Below, piece by piece: positions 26,101-35,400 of a stretch of 64,000 nucleotides of DNA. Each line of letters opens with the position of its first letter. Position 1 is the first letter of the stretch. This DNA comes from Siphonodentalium dalli (taxonomy: Eukaryota > Mollusca > Scaphopoda > Gadilida > Siphonodentaliidae). The translations under genes and the position numbers were made by a program. Under the pieces are notes generated by a model. The model was not told where the DNA came from and did not search any database. It saw nothing but the letters and a program-made list of their open reading frames with translations. The stretch covers positions 60,323,094 to 60,387,093 of the forward strand of contig CP136065.1 in assembly GCA_032622095.1 (NCBI GenBank). The letters are read 5' to 3'.

Positions 26101-29100
26101 AAGAATTACGACTCGTTCCACGGCTCATACAAATACTACAAAACCAGCGGTAACATAGCCATAGACGATTTCGTGTCATACAACACTCCTTGTGCGAGTA
26201 AGTATTTTAATGGACCCATCTGAAGTCCGAGTATTTGTGGAAATTGTATGTTGCAAGAACAATTTGGGAAACGGTACGCTAACATGAACGTTGCAAGAGG
26301 GTATCTTTGGGGGATGTCAAACTTGGAATTTAATTTCCAGGTGCCTCCCCTTGAACCATACCAAAATTGTCAAGCCCAAGAAATTTCACTTGCAACTCTT
26401 AAGTTTTCCAGAAAGTCTTTTCAAGCTTTCCAACTGTTAGAAATTCCAACCTAACACACATACTGGCTTGACGCTTCCAACAAATGTCAATTTCTGTCCA
26501 AAACAATTGACCAAACGTAGTAAAACATTCGACTCTAGATCTCAAAACAGCAATTTTCACACTAAATACTGGTGAAAACATCAAAATATAAGAACAACTG
26601 TATTAATAACGTACTCGGGGTGTATTTTATCCGATTAGTAGAGGTTTGGTCTGCATTTAGAGGCTTTCTGGTATGGTGAATGAGAAGACGTCAGTGATAT
26701 GCCGTAGTTGTTGTAATAATTTGAAGGATTGGTTGTTTTAACGGAATTCTGAGGTGGTGCATGCATTCATGAAACCAATATATCTTATATCATATAATTA
26801 TATGCCAATGTAATAATATGATCTGGAGGGCGTTACCATATCTGACTATGTTTTTCTTGTTTTTATGTTCTTGTGCGATCTTAGTGACGACTGTCTTACG
26901 AACAGCCTTGATGCAAGCAACACTATTCTTTTTTTTTTAAGCGGAGCATTTTATTAGGCCATTTTTGCTAACTGGAAGCGTCCGTTTAAGATAAAGATAG
27001 TAACATTATCTCTATTCTCGTCGGTTGTATTTCATTTTTGTCATGTTTTTTATTATCAAATGTGCATAGAAATCCATACGGCTACATGTTTATCCCTTTC
27101 ATGTCGGGAGCTGCGCTGGCGCAACATTAAAGGGATAACATTAAAGACCCTGTGCCAATGCTTCTCTTATATATGCTAGTCGACCATAGGTCGCCTCGCA
27201 TTATCAGAAAATGCATTGGCCTAACAATTGTTTATGATTTTTTATCAATTTTTCTTACATTCTTTAACAATTTTTATCATTATTTTTATCATTTTTCTTA
27301 CATTCTTCAACAATTTTTAGAATTGTTTTTAGAATTATGTTTTTCTGACATTCTATAACAATTTTTATAATTTGTTCTTATATTCTTTAACAATTTAACA
27401 TTTTTATCATTAGATGTGCCTAAGTGTCCAGATGGAAGTGTGATACGTACTCTATCCAACGGTAGGCGTTCATGTTACAACTTCCACACGGTTGCGAGAT
27501 CATGGTACGAAGCGAACAGGGCGTGCAGATCAGAGGGACCTAATAACCATCTGTTATCAATAGAAGACCAATCAGAGCAAGACTTCATTGTTAACTATAT
27601 AAAAAGGAATCATGGTATGTTATCTGGTTTCGCTAAATGCATTACAGTGATCTAATCATAGTCGTCCGGGAACACAATATGTTGTTATAAATTCATAGAG
27701 TTTTGAAAAATCGGGTCTTTTTCTTCCGTATGAAACTACACAGAGCGTTCATTGCTAGTTTATTCGTGATATCTCCCGAGATGTGCAGCTCCAAACGTGG
27801 CATATTCGCCGGACGATCAGTTTAGACAGTGGGTAATGCTAAATGTATGTCTGTATGGAGGAAAACTGTTTCAGTTTTGTAAGTTCAAGATTGTCTGTAA
27901 CTCTGGTGAAAATCATTCGATGAAATTAACTCACCGCATGGGTGTATCCTTTCACTCATATATTGGTCTATCACTGTACCAAATATATTGAAATCAAATT
28001 ATTGGTACTTGAATAACAATGCTAAATATATGGAAAATAGCCTCTCCTTCCAATTAAGTCCGACACACATCTGGCAAATATCTATGGACAACATAACATC
28101 GAATTCGACCTACATGTAAATATCCACATATATTCATATTGGACTGATTTGATTGAAATAAGCCCATTTGTGAGCTTTTACCTGTTATTCCGTTAAATGG
28201 CACGGGTCACCGTGAAAACACATTATCAAGAGCGTAAATCGGGTAAGTCGTATCGATGACAAAAAGTTGATTAAATAATGCCAATATGGGCTTATTTTTA
28301 GCAATAATCCAATATTGGTCTGTTCTAAAAATCCACGTTTTAGGTCCATATAGAGCGTATATTGAGGAATTTGAGGTTACTAATGCCAATATGAGCTTAT
28401 CTCCCTCATTGAAATAAGCCCGTTATGTGCCTATTTTCACGAGAACAGGGGCTGCTTTATATGGACGAAACCCACTGAATGTTCTTCCATCGATGGTGGT
28501 CTGTTAGTGTTACATCACCATATAGCACATCACAACCAATTAGATAATTCACACCCGAGTTAAATCGAGGGCCGTAATGAATACATGTACGAAACTGATA
28601 GCATGTGGATATTCTCCCACACACCATACTGGGCTAACACAATGTGTACTAAAGCACAACCAATTCCGATGATCCACACCGAGTTCAATAGTGAAATATT
28701 TGTATACGGCCACACATTTCACAATTTTCCAAGTCCAACAATGGCCGAAATTCTGATAAAATGAATGGACGAAACCGGTAATATATGGGTATACTTCCCA
28801 CACTAGCTGGGCTCTCACCACAACAAAATACAAATATTATGATCCACACCCAAGTAACGATGTGAAATGTTTGTACCGATACAACATTCACCAATTTTCC
28901 TTGCCTTTAAGCTTGGCAATCACCATACCAAATGGGCACGGACAACCGACAATAAACACCCGAGTTATAATTAATGTAGTATGACGGAGCCCTCGACTAT
29001 ATGCCCTAACCTCATTCGGGTGTCGGGGGCCAACATATCCTCTCACAAATAGGTTCACACTGAACCTATTCACATAGGTTCATATTGGACTTATTTGATT

Positions 29101-30071
29101 TTGAAATGCCCATAGTGGACTTATACCCGTTATTCCGTTTATGACACGGGCTCCAGTGAAAAGACATTATAAAGAGCGTAGATATGGTACGTCAATATCG
29201 ACTTATTTGTGTGTTGTTTTTAAATAAGTTCAATGTGAGCTTATTTTCAGGAGAACAGTCTGTGGGGGGGGGGGGGGGGGGGCACAGCAAAAAGAGTTTG
29301 TCTAATTTCTTTACGAAAAATTAAAAACAACTGAAAAATTACAACGATTTTGGCAAGTCAATTTCAAACAATGTAAGCTGTATATCGATATTTCGTATAG
29401 TCTTCTATCCGTCTTATCCATCCATCCAGATTACGTAGACATAATTTGGAGTTTAAATGAGCCAAGCAAGTTTAAGAACTCCAGTGTAATAATTAATATC
29501 GCTTAGTTAGTTAGCCGAGACTTCTATGTCACCGCTGTTTCGTGTAACTCTGCATGTTTGTTGATGTTTCACAGACAAACAAATCCACATTTATTACATA
29601 TTTAATATCCAGACGATTGTTTGTTCTTCTCGAATCAGATTGTCTATATATATACACCCGGAAACACAGTATATTGCCGTAAAGCCAAAACTTCTCTAGT
29701 TATTTAGTACCATGTAAACATGGAATTAAATATACCGAATAACATCGTATATCCCCGGTATAAATTTCGAAGCAGGCAATGCCATTTAAATGGATTGAAA
29801 ATGTGCAGAACATACCATTTCAGTTTTGACCACAGCCGGTGTTAATGGCTACTTTACATCCGGAAATGACGAGATGTCAGAGAAAGATTTCAAATGGACA
29901 GAGACAGGAACTCCACAACATATGAATATCTCTTTTTGGAAACCAGGTCAGCCAAATAATGTAGGCGACGACCAGGACTGTTTATTGCTGCAATACCCCG
30001 AACTCAACTATGCATGGGGAGATGTCGACTGTGATGAGCCTCACCCCTACATATGTGAATTGGATGAATAA
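14051..30071 (+). CDS. Secreted MAM domain plus C-type lectin protein (7 coding exons)
   Basis: Joining 14051-14126, 18973-19143, 21058-21227, 25361-25471, 26071-26197, 27414-27614 and 29824-30071 gives 1104 nt, i.e. 367 residues and a TAA. Exon borders are GT..AG and the phases (1,1,0,0,1,1) match at each junction. Residues 1-20 form a hydrophobic signal peptide (MLRFFVFCVIGLF...). Residues 35-217 are one MAM domain with its four cysteines at C35, C44, C119 and C217, plus MAM signatures HGPDIG and IAIDD. Residues 223-363 are a long-form C-type lectin domain with six cysteines (C223, C239, C256, C338, C355, C363). The sugar/calcium site reads QPN (328-330) and WGD (350-352) instead of the usual EPN or QPD with WND, so calcium-dependent sugar binding is uncertain. 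There is no membrane segment after the signal, so secretion is likely. A further exon in the 4.8-kb first intron cannot be excluded. Immune recognition or matrix roles are family-level inferences. Confidence 0.85.
14347..14468. repeat. 61-bp perfect tandem duplication in intron 1
   Basis: The block starting ctattataactagcatgcgt at 14348 is repeated from 14409 without visible difference, indicating a very recent duplication. Confidence 0.85.
15350..15765. mobile_element. 416-bp MITE in intron 1
   Basis: The left end AAGGCCCACTTAATTCTCGA is inverted at the right as AAGGCCTACTTAATTTTCGA, two mismatches in 20. No open frame and no clear target duplication. Confidence 0.6.
15766..17689. other. 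Intron 1 interior
   Basis: No exon found. A 28-codon frame after an acceptor-like tag at 16747 was considered, but it stops without a donor. 16240-16320 has two 'atatggccgtattatcac' type phrases. Confidence 0.5.
17690..17833. repeat. 'CCGCCAAAGTTCGTTTGCGG' minisatellite, block 1
   Basis: Units of about 55 bp contain gacggaacccatttctata followed by ccgccaaagttcgtttgcgg and a gatgaacgga tail. The same repeat recurs at 18673-18842. Confidence 0.6.
17834..18339 (+). pseudogene. LINE C-terminal fragment in intron 1 of the MAM-lectin gene
   Basis: The frame shows the same C-terminal retroelement block as the LINE at 6446: HCRLRCECSNLLSDKVQNYI, then CSCGNGEENAFHYFFDC. A frameshift near 18178-18186 moves it into a second frame, reading RLLNKLLPYNIYSLNILLFG and on to a stop at 18339. 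Only the last 170 or so residues are present, and a minisatellite abuts its 5' side. Confidence 0.75.
18673..18842. repeat. 'CCGCCAAAGTTCGTTTGCGG' minisatellite, block 2
   Basis: Three units of the 17690 repeat, preceded by a C run. It ends 130 bp before MAM exon 2. The LINE fragment lies between the two blocks. Confidence 0.6.
18973..19143 (+). CDS. Exon 2: N-terminal part of the MAM domain
   Basis: The acceptor is cattgcag at 18972 and the donor is g|gtgagc after 19143. The exon is 171 nt, phase 1 to 1. It reads CDFEDNTHFCGYTQD followed by an Asp/Thr/Trp block, the standard opening of a MAM domain with its first two cysteines. Confidence 0.88.
19272..20059. mobile_element. Inverted-repeat element carrying a nested TTAA element
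   Basis: 'acgtgttacctgtaacgtgt' near 19280 is inverted near 20024-20059 (taacacgttacaagttacac). The 370-bp TTAA element sits inside. Boundaries are approximate. Confidence 0.35.
19431..19808 (+). mobile_element. TTAA-flanked dispersed element, copy 2 (370 bp)
   Basis: The element is 19435-19804 with TTAA at 19431-19434 and 19805-19808. It sits between exons 2 and 3 of the MAM-lectin gene and inside a larger inverted-repeat element (19272-20059), so it is the younger insertion. Confidence 0.7.
20060..21057. other. Intron 2 interior
   Basis: Nothing beyond AT-rich unique DNA. A - strand frame at 20591-20818 has two HxxxC-like spacings but no recognisable family. Confidence 0.45.
21058..21227 (+). 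CDS. Exon 3: central MAM domain
   Basis: The acceptor is accattgtag and the donor is tcg|gtacgt. The incoming phase 1 gives a Gly codon at the junction. It encodes GHYAYINAHS, later ARLIS, then YCLRFAYSMHGPDIGILNVY, which is the MAM core with the third cysteine (C119). It ends in phase 0. Confidence 0.9.
21677..21735. repeat. 14-bp inverted repeat in intron 3
   Basis: GGACATTCGTAAAC and GTTTACGAATGTCC are perfect inverse copies separated by 31 bp that hold two 'ggtctcg' phrases. Confidence 0.6.
21978..22462. repeat. Nested inverted repeats, probable MITE in intron 3
   Basis: The outer arms TTCTGATTGGCT (21978) and AGCCAATCAGAA (22451) bracket a strong inner hairpin: GTGAGACACGGGG (22249-22261) with its inverse (22350-22362), plus a second stem cgccgctctcga/tcgagcgggcg. 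The stretch is visibly GC-rich around 22190-22380. Confidence 0.5.
22735..23615. mobile_element. Non-autonomous hAT-like element (881 bp) in intron 3
   Basis: The ends TAGGGCCCTTCGAA and (inverse) TAAGGCCCTG... carry flanking TGTAAAAT (22727-22734) and TGTAAAAG (23616-23623), an 8-bp duplication with one change. CGAATCGAAT-type repeats lie close to both ends in opposite orientation. No transposase frame. Confidence 0.6.
24308..24807. mobile_element. TA-flanked MITE, copy 2 (496 bp) in intron 3
   Basis: The element is 24310-24805. The 17-bp terminal repeats match at 16 positions (AAGGTACGGTTGGCCTT against AAGGCACGGTTGGCCTT read inward) and TA flanks both ends. It has one extra 'aataaagagcgtttat' block compared with copy 1. 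Confidence 0.78.
24893..25026. mobile_element. 134-bp palindromic MITE in intron 3
   Basis: CAAAATTCCCCACGTCCTAA at the left is inverted as the right end (taggacgtggggtttg), and the arms continue almost to the centre at 'tgtcacggtgaca'. A set of four 'cgaaatan.taattcgtggcca' units follows at 25045-25125. Confidence 0.55.
25361..25471 (+). CDS. Exon 4: MAM domain
   Basis: The exon is 111 nt, phase 0 to 0, between atccgctcag and aag|gtgagt. It encodes a Gly-rich start, then GNMGTDWMVHEVDLD and TPFK. This corresponds to the 'G..G..W....V.L' stretch of MAM domains just before the last strand block. Confidence 0.85.
25718..25981. mobile_element. 264-bp MITE in intron 4
   Basis: A perfect 15-bp terminal repeat ACCCTTTCTATACTA (25718-25732) is inverted at 25967-25981. 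Inside is a second perfect 15-bp hairpin (AGATAATAAGTTCAA at 25878-25892 with its inverse at 25904-25918). It occupies nearly half of the 599-bp intron between exons 4 and 5. Confidence 0.65.
26071..26197 (+). CDS. Exon 5: C-terminal part of the MAM domain
   Basis: The acceptor is ccattttaag and the donor is a|gtaagt after 26197. It encodes VVFEATTGAYKN, a Tyr/Ser-rich loop, NIAIDDFVSYNTPC. This is the canonical MAM end with the fourth cysteine (C217). It leaves in phase 1, matching the lectin exon. Confidence 0.9.
26614..26905 (+). repeat. Dispersed repeat in intron 5, inverted copy at 63483-63780
   Basis: 'gtattttatccgattagtag', 'gcatttagaggctttct', 'ttgaaggattggttgtttta' and 'gagggcgttaccat' all occur in reverse order and complement at the window's right side. 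No coding frame is shared. Confidence 0.6.
27144..27236. repeat. Decayed copy of the 69-bp palindromic module
   Basis: It reads ccctgtgccaatgcttctct...tcgaccataggtcgcctcgc...aatgcattggcc, one degraded palindrome of the type inside the piggyBac-like MITEs. It is followed by the same T-rich spacer with repeated 'acattctttaacaa' phrases up to exon 6. It ends about 180 bp before the lectin exon. Confidence 0.6.
27414..27614 (+). CDS. Exon 6: N-terminal half of the C-type lectin domain
   Basis: The acceptor is tatcattag and the donor is g|gtatgt after 27614. The exon is 201 nt, phase 1 to 1. It encodes CPDGSV, then CYNF, SWYEANRACRSEG and HLLSIEDQSEQDFI, the standard first half of a long-form C-type lectin fold with its first three cysteines. 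Confidence 0.9.
27615..28129. other. Start of the last intron
   Basis: Unique AT-rich DNA. 'acacagagcgttcattgcta' near 27737 resembles the interior of the TA-flanked MITE. Confidence 0.5.
28130..29240. repeat. Repeat cluster in the last intron
   Basis: 'tattggact.atttgatt..aaat.agccc' and 'ttattccgtttaatggcacggg..ccagtgaaaa' occur at 28135-28260 and again at 29085-29215. Between them, units of about 120-140 bp share 'gatccacacccgagtt..a...gtgaaat' and 'atgaatggacgaaacc' (28540-28960). Confidence 0.55.
29824..30071 (+). CDS. Exon 7: C-terminal half of the C-type lectin domain and stop
   Basis: The acceptor is ccatttcag at 29823. It encodes the G.F.W loop core, W..GQPNN, a DQDCLLL cysteine block, YAWGDVDC and PYICELDE, then TAA at 30069-30071. 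An AATAAA hexamer overlaps the stop codon (30066-30071); whether it acts as a poly(A) signal is unknown. A WGD in place of WND removes one expected calcium ligand. Confidence 0.9.
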
Positions 30072-30178
30072 AATTGGAGTGGAGTACATTACTTGTAGTA
30101 GAGGTTCTTTCTCTCCCGTTCCCTGTTGTGAGACACATAGCCGCTATGTGATTGTGATGTTGTTGATAGATGTATCTT

Positions 30179-30916
30179 CTTATCTACCTTACTCGTATTT
30201 AAATTCGCGCACATATCCGCGCGAATTAAAAACTGATAAAAATATTGTTCGTAAAAGTCGTGTATTTGATGACAGTTTCAGTTCTCATTCTTTTCTGAAG
30301 ATACATGTGTATATTAAACACGATCACAGTGGATTTACATCGTGTAAAACTTAACTATCATCAATATGTTGCGATGATGGATGTTTATATGCTCCAAATA
30401 ATGGTTCTGATATTGAAACAGTAATGGACTGGACATCAATGTAATGAACTCGAAAACAGAAAACAACAACCGCGAAGGCAACTGACTTCAGAAAAATCAT
30501 CACTTGGCTGCGGGTTGTGAAGATTTAACTTACTCAGGATGTACGCGGTGTCATTCCAGAGTGGGACGTGCTTTCATGCACATGACTCTTAGAATATATG
30601 TATTTTTTACAAGCATTTCAACATCGTCGGCGACGTTACCATGATTTGTAGCTTAATTGGCATTGAGTAATGGCCTTAAATTGTTTATATTGGTTGACCG
30701 AATGCAAACATAGGCTTATATATGTATAGGCGTAATTGTCTATTCAATGTCCAACGTTTTATAATGTATGTAACTCATCAACATATCTCTCCTGTTTTCC
30801 CTGTGTATATTTTAAATTCAGAGTCGTACTATCTTTCACTCATTTTTAACTTCACGTACCGACGAATGCGCGAAAAATAGTACGGCGCAAATTTAAATAC
30901 GAGTAAGGTAGCTTAT
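30179..30916. mobile_element. 728-bp inverted-repeat element with 5-bp target duplication
   Basis: The element (30184-30911) begins CTACCTTACTCGTATTTAAA and ends with its inverse; 26 of 27 terminal bases match. CTTAT flanks both ends (30179-30183, 30912-30916). It lies about 110 bp past the MAM-lectin stop and may be inside its 3' untranslated region. Confidence 0.7.
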
Positions 30917-30991
30917 TGTTGTCTCTCGCTATCGGGCGCTCCCGTTTGTTTATTAGTTCGAATAAATTAATTTGGGTGGGAAACATGTAAG

Positions 30992-31143
30992 GTAATCCCC
31001 TAAATAATCGACTGCATAACAACAGCAGAATTATGGGTAACTTTTCAGGATTTAGTCGGAAATATGGCTATATTTCTGTCTAAATCCTGAAAAGTTACAC
31101 TTAATTCTGCTGTGGTTCAGGAGTCGATTATTTAGGACATTAC
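30992..31143. mobile_element. 152-bp foldback element
   Basis: GTAAT(c)CCCTAAATAATCGAC at the left is inverted at the right, and the arms (about 65 nt each, with a few mismatches and small loops) meet at 'gtcggaaatatggctat'. The whole unit is one imperfect hairpin. Confidence 0.65.
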
Positions 31144-31236
31144 TGTAACTGTCTTGAAAACCAAGAAGTGTCATCTTTCACGAAATGTGCTAAATTGTAC
31201 TAACAGTATCCATTCAAATAGCCAATGCTTGCAAAA

Positions 31237-31612
31237 TTAAAGTGATGTGAAACTCTCTGGTTGGGCGATCAAATAGCAATGGAGAATAATACTGCTCAAA
31301 GTAGTAATTTTTACAAATATTATATCCAAATTAACAACAAAGGGGGTCATTCTTATATATTAATTAAATACAATGACTCTCTGTGGCGAAATCGTTTTTG
31401 TTAGCTTATCACAGACAGTTGCGTCCCGAATCGAGAAGTAAATATTTACAAGTGCGTGTAGTTCAGACGATGTTTTCTATGGAGTAGTAAGGTCGATTTG
31501 TTTGAAAGTTTTGGCGATGTTACTAGAATGTTATATTCCTCCAGTTGGCATAGTGCTTGAATATTAACTTAATAGCTTCAAGCACCCGAATAAGTACATA
31601 CTATGTCTTTAA
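31237..31612 (-). mobile_element. TTAA-flanked dispersed element, copy 3 (368 bp)
   Basis: The element is 31241-31608 in reverse orientation, with TTAA on both sides. It is the most diverged of the three by eye, yet with the same ends and length. Confidence 0.7.
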
Positions 31613-31920
31613 GTGTTCTATAGCTTATCAGTGAATCCACTATAGTTTGATTATGCAGCTTTGTTTATGAAAGATTTAGTTTCAGATAAATTGTCGTTTG
31701 TTTGAGTACAAATATTTAAAACAGTTTGTTTTTCAGCTTTTTGCTATCGGATTTCAATTGGCTGGGCTGATTTTAGATGAAGTTAGTCTATTCCGAATCA
31801 ACGATAACAGATTTGGTAGATACAAGTATATTATTTAACATTATTAACAGAGTAAGAAAAGTGAATATTTTATGAGAACTGTTTTAATTCATTTTTCATG
31901 ATGTAGTCTCTCCTCGCCTG

Positions 31921-32719
31921 TCATTGTATCTCTTTGCTTGCCAACAACAGAACAAATGGAAATCTGCAGGTTAGTGGTTGTTTCTCAGTCTCGCCATATA
32001 TGTGCGTTAGTTGGTTTTCCAAGTCACTTACAAGTCTCATCCTCGCCTGTTCGCTGTCCCCGAATGGATAGGATCTCACGTAACAAATTAAATCATACAC
32101 CGATTGCTTCCTCTCAACAATGATAGGTTCATGACGTATCCATTATCCACCGAAGGGGTTATTTACATCCTTTAAATCAGCAAGGTAGTGTGTAGTAATA
32201 TCAATTGGGTCGCAATATTTCAACATTGTATCCATGTAAATTCTTTGGAAAACCTCGTCAGCTTCTTTGTCATCAAGACTCGGACACCACCTGGTTTCAA
32301 AACACGCCTCACTTCTGAGAAAAGCTTGTCGAACGGATACAGCCAATGTAAACCCGTTCCGAAAGTGATTAAATTAACGCTATTATCATTTATGATGCTT
32401 AAATCTTTTGCTGATTCACATACGAACTGAGCGGCATGAGCTTTTATTCTAGCTTCCTGAATTTGGGCTTCACTGGAATCTACTCCTATAACTGAGCGAA
32501 ACAGAGATACTAAATGTGTTGTACTTTGTCCAGCTCCACAGCAAATGTCAAGTGCCAACTCAAAATCACCTTTCGGGTCGCATGTTTCACAAAAGTTCTT
32601 GATGTTGTCGAAAATACTTTTCGGATAGCTAGGTCGATGCGATGAATAATATTTCGCTACATCTTGTGACGAGTATCGATACTTATAGAGAGAATTGCAC
32701 TCATTTTGAGGCCCTTCGT
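31921..32719 (-). pseudogene. SAM-dependent methyltransferase-like sequence with a frameshift and a stop
   Basis: On the - strand an acceptor-like TAG at 32720 leads into about 266 codons, close to the size of class I methyltransferases related to the uncharacterised 'methyltransferase-like' proteins of animals and amoebae. Visible parts in order: HRPSYPKSIFD near the N-terminus, motif I DICCGAGQST, the acidic-loop motif IGVDSSEAQIQEA, an LHWLYPFDKLF block, RRVLKPGG, and a C-terminal third with KQSVYDLICYVRSYP. Two lesions break it: about one base is missing near 32276-32282 (after KPGGVRV), and a TAA interrupts the frame at 32143-32145. Both sides of each lesion still read as family-like protein, so decay is recent, or the lesions are sequence errors. 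No ATG exon was identified upstream. Confidence 0.7.
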
Positions 32720-32802
32720 CTACAAAACTGATCAGATGTCTGTGAATTCACGTTGATGTGCTATGGAGTTAGTGCCGTATTTTTAATCGGTGTCAACTAT
32801 CA

Positions 32803-34260
32803 ATAGCTGGGTGTCAGACCGATTCTCCGAAGACCTATTACTACGAAGGCCAACAACTCCGAAGACCCGATTCTCCGACGGCCCACAACTCCGAAGACCC
32901 GATTCTCCGACGGCCCATAACTCCGAAGATCCGATTCTCCGAAAGCCCATAACTCCGAAGGGCCGATTCTCCGAAGATCTATAACTCCGAAGACCTATAA
33001 CTCCGAAGGGTCGATTCTCCGAAGACCTATAACTCAGAAGGCCCGATTCTCCGACGGCCCATAACTCCGAAGGTCCGATTCTCCGAAGATTTTGTTTTAT
33101 CGGGGTATTATCGTTTACTAAATAGTGTACAATCCAGTGGCGAAGCCAAGGGGTCCCAAAATTCCTACTGCCCCCATTAAACCTCTACTTGCTATTTCAG
33201 ACAATATGGGCCCCTACCAAAATATGTCCAATGTCATGTAAACGGCCGGAAATCGTTGGGCATCAAAATATTCAAACTTTTCCTACTGACCCCACCTAAA
33301 TGGGAATCCTGGCCCGCCACTGGCTATACACCATATACTATAACGTTATGTTGACCCATGAGATGCCAGAGTATAATGTACATGGGTGAACGGGAAGAAC
33401 TTGTCCTTTTTCACATATAAAATGAACTTGATTGCATCAAATCACCCCAATGCAGTCGGATGTGCACAGTTTAATCATATTAATTGTATTAAGACGTACA
33501 TTGTGGCAAAATAATTGTATTTCTTACATAAATTTAAGCATTCTGTGGAAAATTAAGGCTTGTCGCACACTACTGATGGTGTAGATGATATCACCTTATT
33601 ATAATACATAGTTAACGTTTCCAATATATGAGGGCCCCTTCCCCCCTTCCTACGCCGGATTCCACCCATTTTGGACCCGTACGCCGGATTCCAGACGTCA
33701 ATTTGAAGCTGGACGCCGGATTCCAGGGTTAATTTGAAACTGGGGGATATATCATGCATATGATATGCCGAAAGCATATCACGAAGGCCTGATTTGGGGA
33801 GCGCATGCATGGGAGGGGTCGCCCCCAATCGTTGGTCCGGGGGCTCCCCTGGGCAGGAACACTGAATATTTGAATACCTATATAGGAGGGATTTCCGGAC
33901 GTTTACATGACATTTGACATGTTTTTTGGGGGGCGGTCTTCCCTGGGCCCCATTGACCCCGCCACTGGACTATACACTATTTAATAAGCGATAAAACATG
34001 ATCTTCGGAGAATCGGACATTCGGAGAATCGGCCCTTCGGAGTTATAGACCATCGGAGTTATGGGCGTTCGGAGTTATAGGCGTTCGGAGTTATGGGCTT
34101 TCGGAGTTATGGGTCTTCGGAGTTATGGGATTTCGGAGAATCGGGACTTCGGAGTTATGGGCTTTCGGAGAATCGGGGCGTCGGAGAATCGGACCTTCGG
34201 AGAATCGGACCTTCGGAGTTATGGGTCTTCGGAGAATCGCTACGTAACCCAATAGCTGAC
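32803..34260. mobile_element. Foldback-type element with inverted minisatellite arms
   Basis: The left arm (32817-33093) is a tandem array of 17-18-bp units alternating CCGATTCTCCGAAG and ACTCCGAAGacctata. The right arm (33999-34240) is the same array in reverse complement. Unique inner flanks are also inverted (ttatcg...aatagtgta...ccagtggcg at 33094-33141 against 33959-33998), as are the outer ends (aatagctgggt, 32802 and 34250). The spacer is 33142-33958. This matches the architecture of foldback transposons. Confidence 0.65.
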
Positions 34261-34828
34261 TGCTTTAATTATTCATATTATTAATTATTATTATTAACAA
34301 ACAAACATAAAGAGAAACTGACGACTCATGTCGTTATATGCACAATCTGGCTGCTATTGAACAAAACATATCTCTATACAGACAGTTACACAATCCAATC
34401 ACGAGTGCAAGCTTTTATTAAAAACGTTGTGGTTCAACTGAGAAAATGACATTTGATCTTTAATAGTAGTCACGATTACCACACCTTTGTCACAAACGAG
34501 AGCAATTATGCACAAACACAGAGTACTTATATTAGAACACTATCACGGGTACAGGTGAATCGGGTACGGATTTCGTGCACCACATAGCACTGATATATAG
34601 TGCATGCGCGGAACCTGTACCTGTATCCCTCTCAATGTGTTCCCAGTATACTTAAAACACCAATCCACTGATGATAAGCAACCAGGGTCTCTATTCTTGT
34701 TGACGCCTTTATGTCATACACTTATCCTAAATCCCGGTAAGTATATAATATATTCATCAAAGTTTACGTTTATTTCTTGCACTCGTTTGATTCAGTATAA
34801 ATGTATCAAGAACTCATATGATATACTT
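34261..34828. other. No gene seen
   Basis: Unique AT-rich sequence with a short (attatt) run at 34280. Frames are short and unconvincing. Confidence 0.55.
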
Positions 34829-35400
34829 TTATAATACAAGTACACCATGCACCAACATATTTCTTAAGCTTGACATGATTTGATACGGGACGGATGGCAT
34901 ATACGGGCGTTTATTGGTGGATTTGGAGAACTTTTGGAATGTGCGTTTATAACAGCTGCGCACAGAAAATGGGACAAGCCCCCAACTGTCTTGCCAAATA
35001 TATGTCCCTTGTTCTATTTGTAGCACGTTTGAGGCCGTCAATGCAATAACTTGAAGAAAAAACGCCATCCGATTCCATTCATGTTCAGTATAGGAATCTT
35101 TCAGAACAATTTCAGAGTTCGAATACCAGATTTGTTCGATTTTATTATCAGAATTAATAACTATGACTATTAGTTTGGCTACCATATTTTTGTAAAGACA
35201 TTTTAAGGTCGTTGGCGCGATAACTTGAACAAAGGTCAATTGATCCATTCATATATAGTGTATGAATCGTTCATAGCAATAAATCGATCTGGTTCGAAAA
35301 CCAGGTTTGTTGGATAATATTAACTTAGATGCACGTGGCCCTTAGATTGTCAATTTTAAGACCATAAACGCGATAACATGAACGACAAGGGGTTAGTAAT
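34829..35400. repeat. Diverged tandem repeat, about 175-bp unit
   Basis: 'aaggtcgttggcgcgataacttgaac' (first 20 bases from 35208) recurs in altered form near 35028 and 35360, each followed by 'tgatccattcat...gtatgaat.gttca'. The 139-residue open frame here is a product of this repeat. Confidence 0.5.

Noticed and set aside
27797-27991. Extra lectin exon between exons 6 and 7
   Set aside because: The lectin domain is already complete when exon 6 is joined to exon 7, and this frame lacks an acceptor and lectin motifs.
32821-33093. Regularly spaced 'ctccgaag' units as a CRISPR or protein repeat
   Set aside because: The units abut without unique spacers, and an inverted copy lies at 33999. Open frames over it are only repeat translations.
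34829-35248. 139-codon - strand open frame
   Set aside because: It lies on a diverged tandem repeat of about 175 bp, and its internal similarity comes from that repeat.
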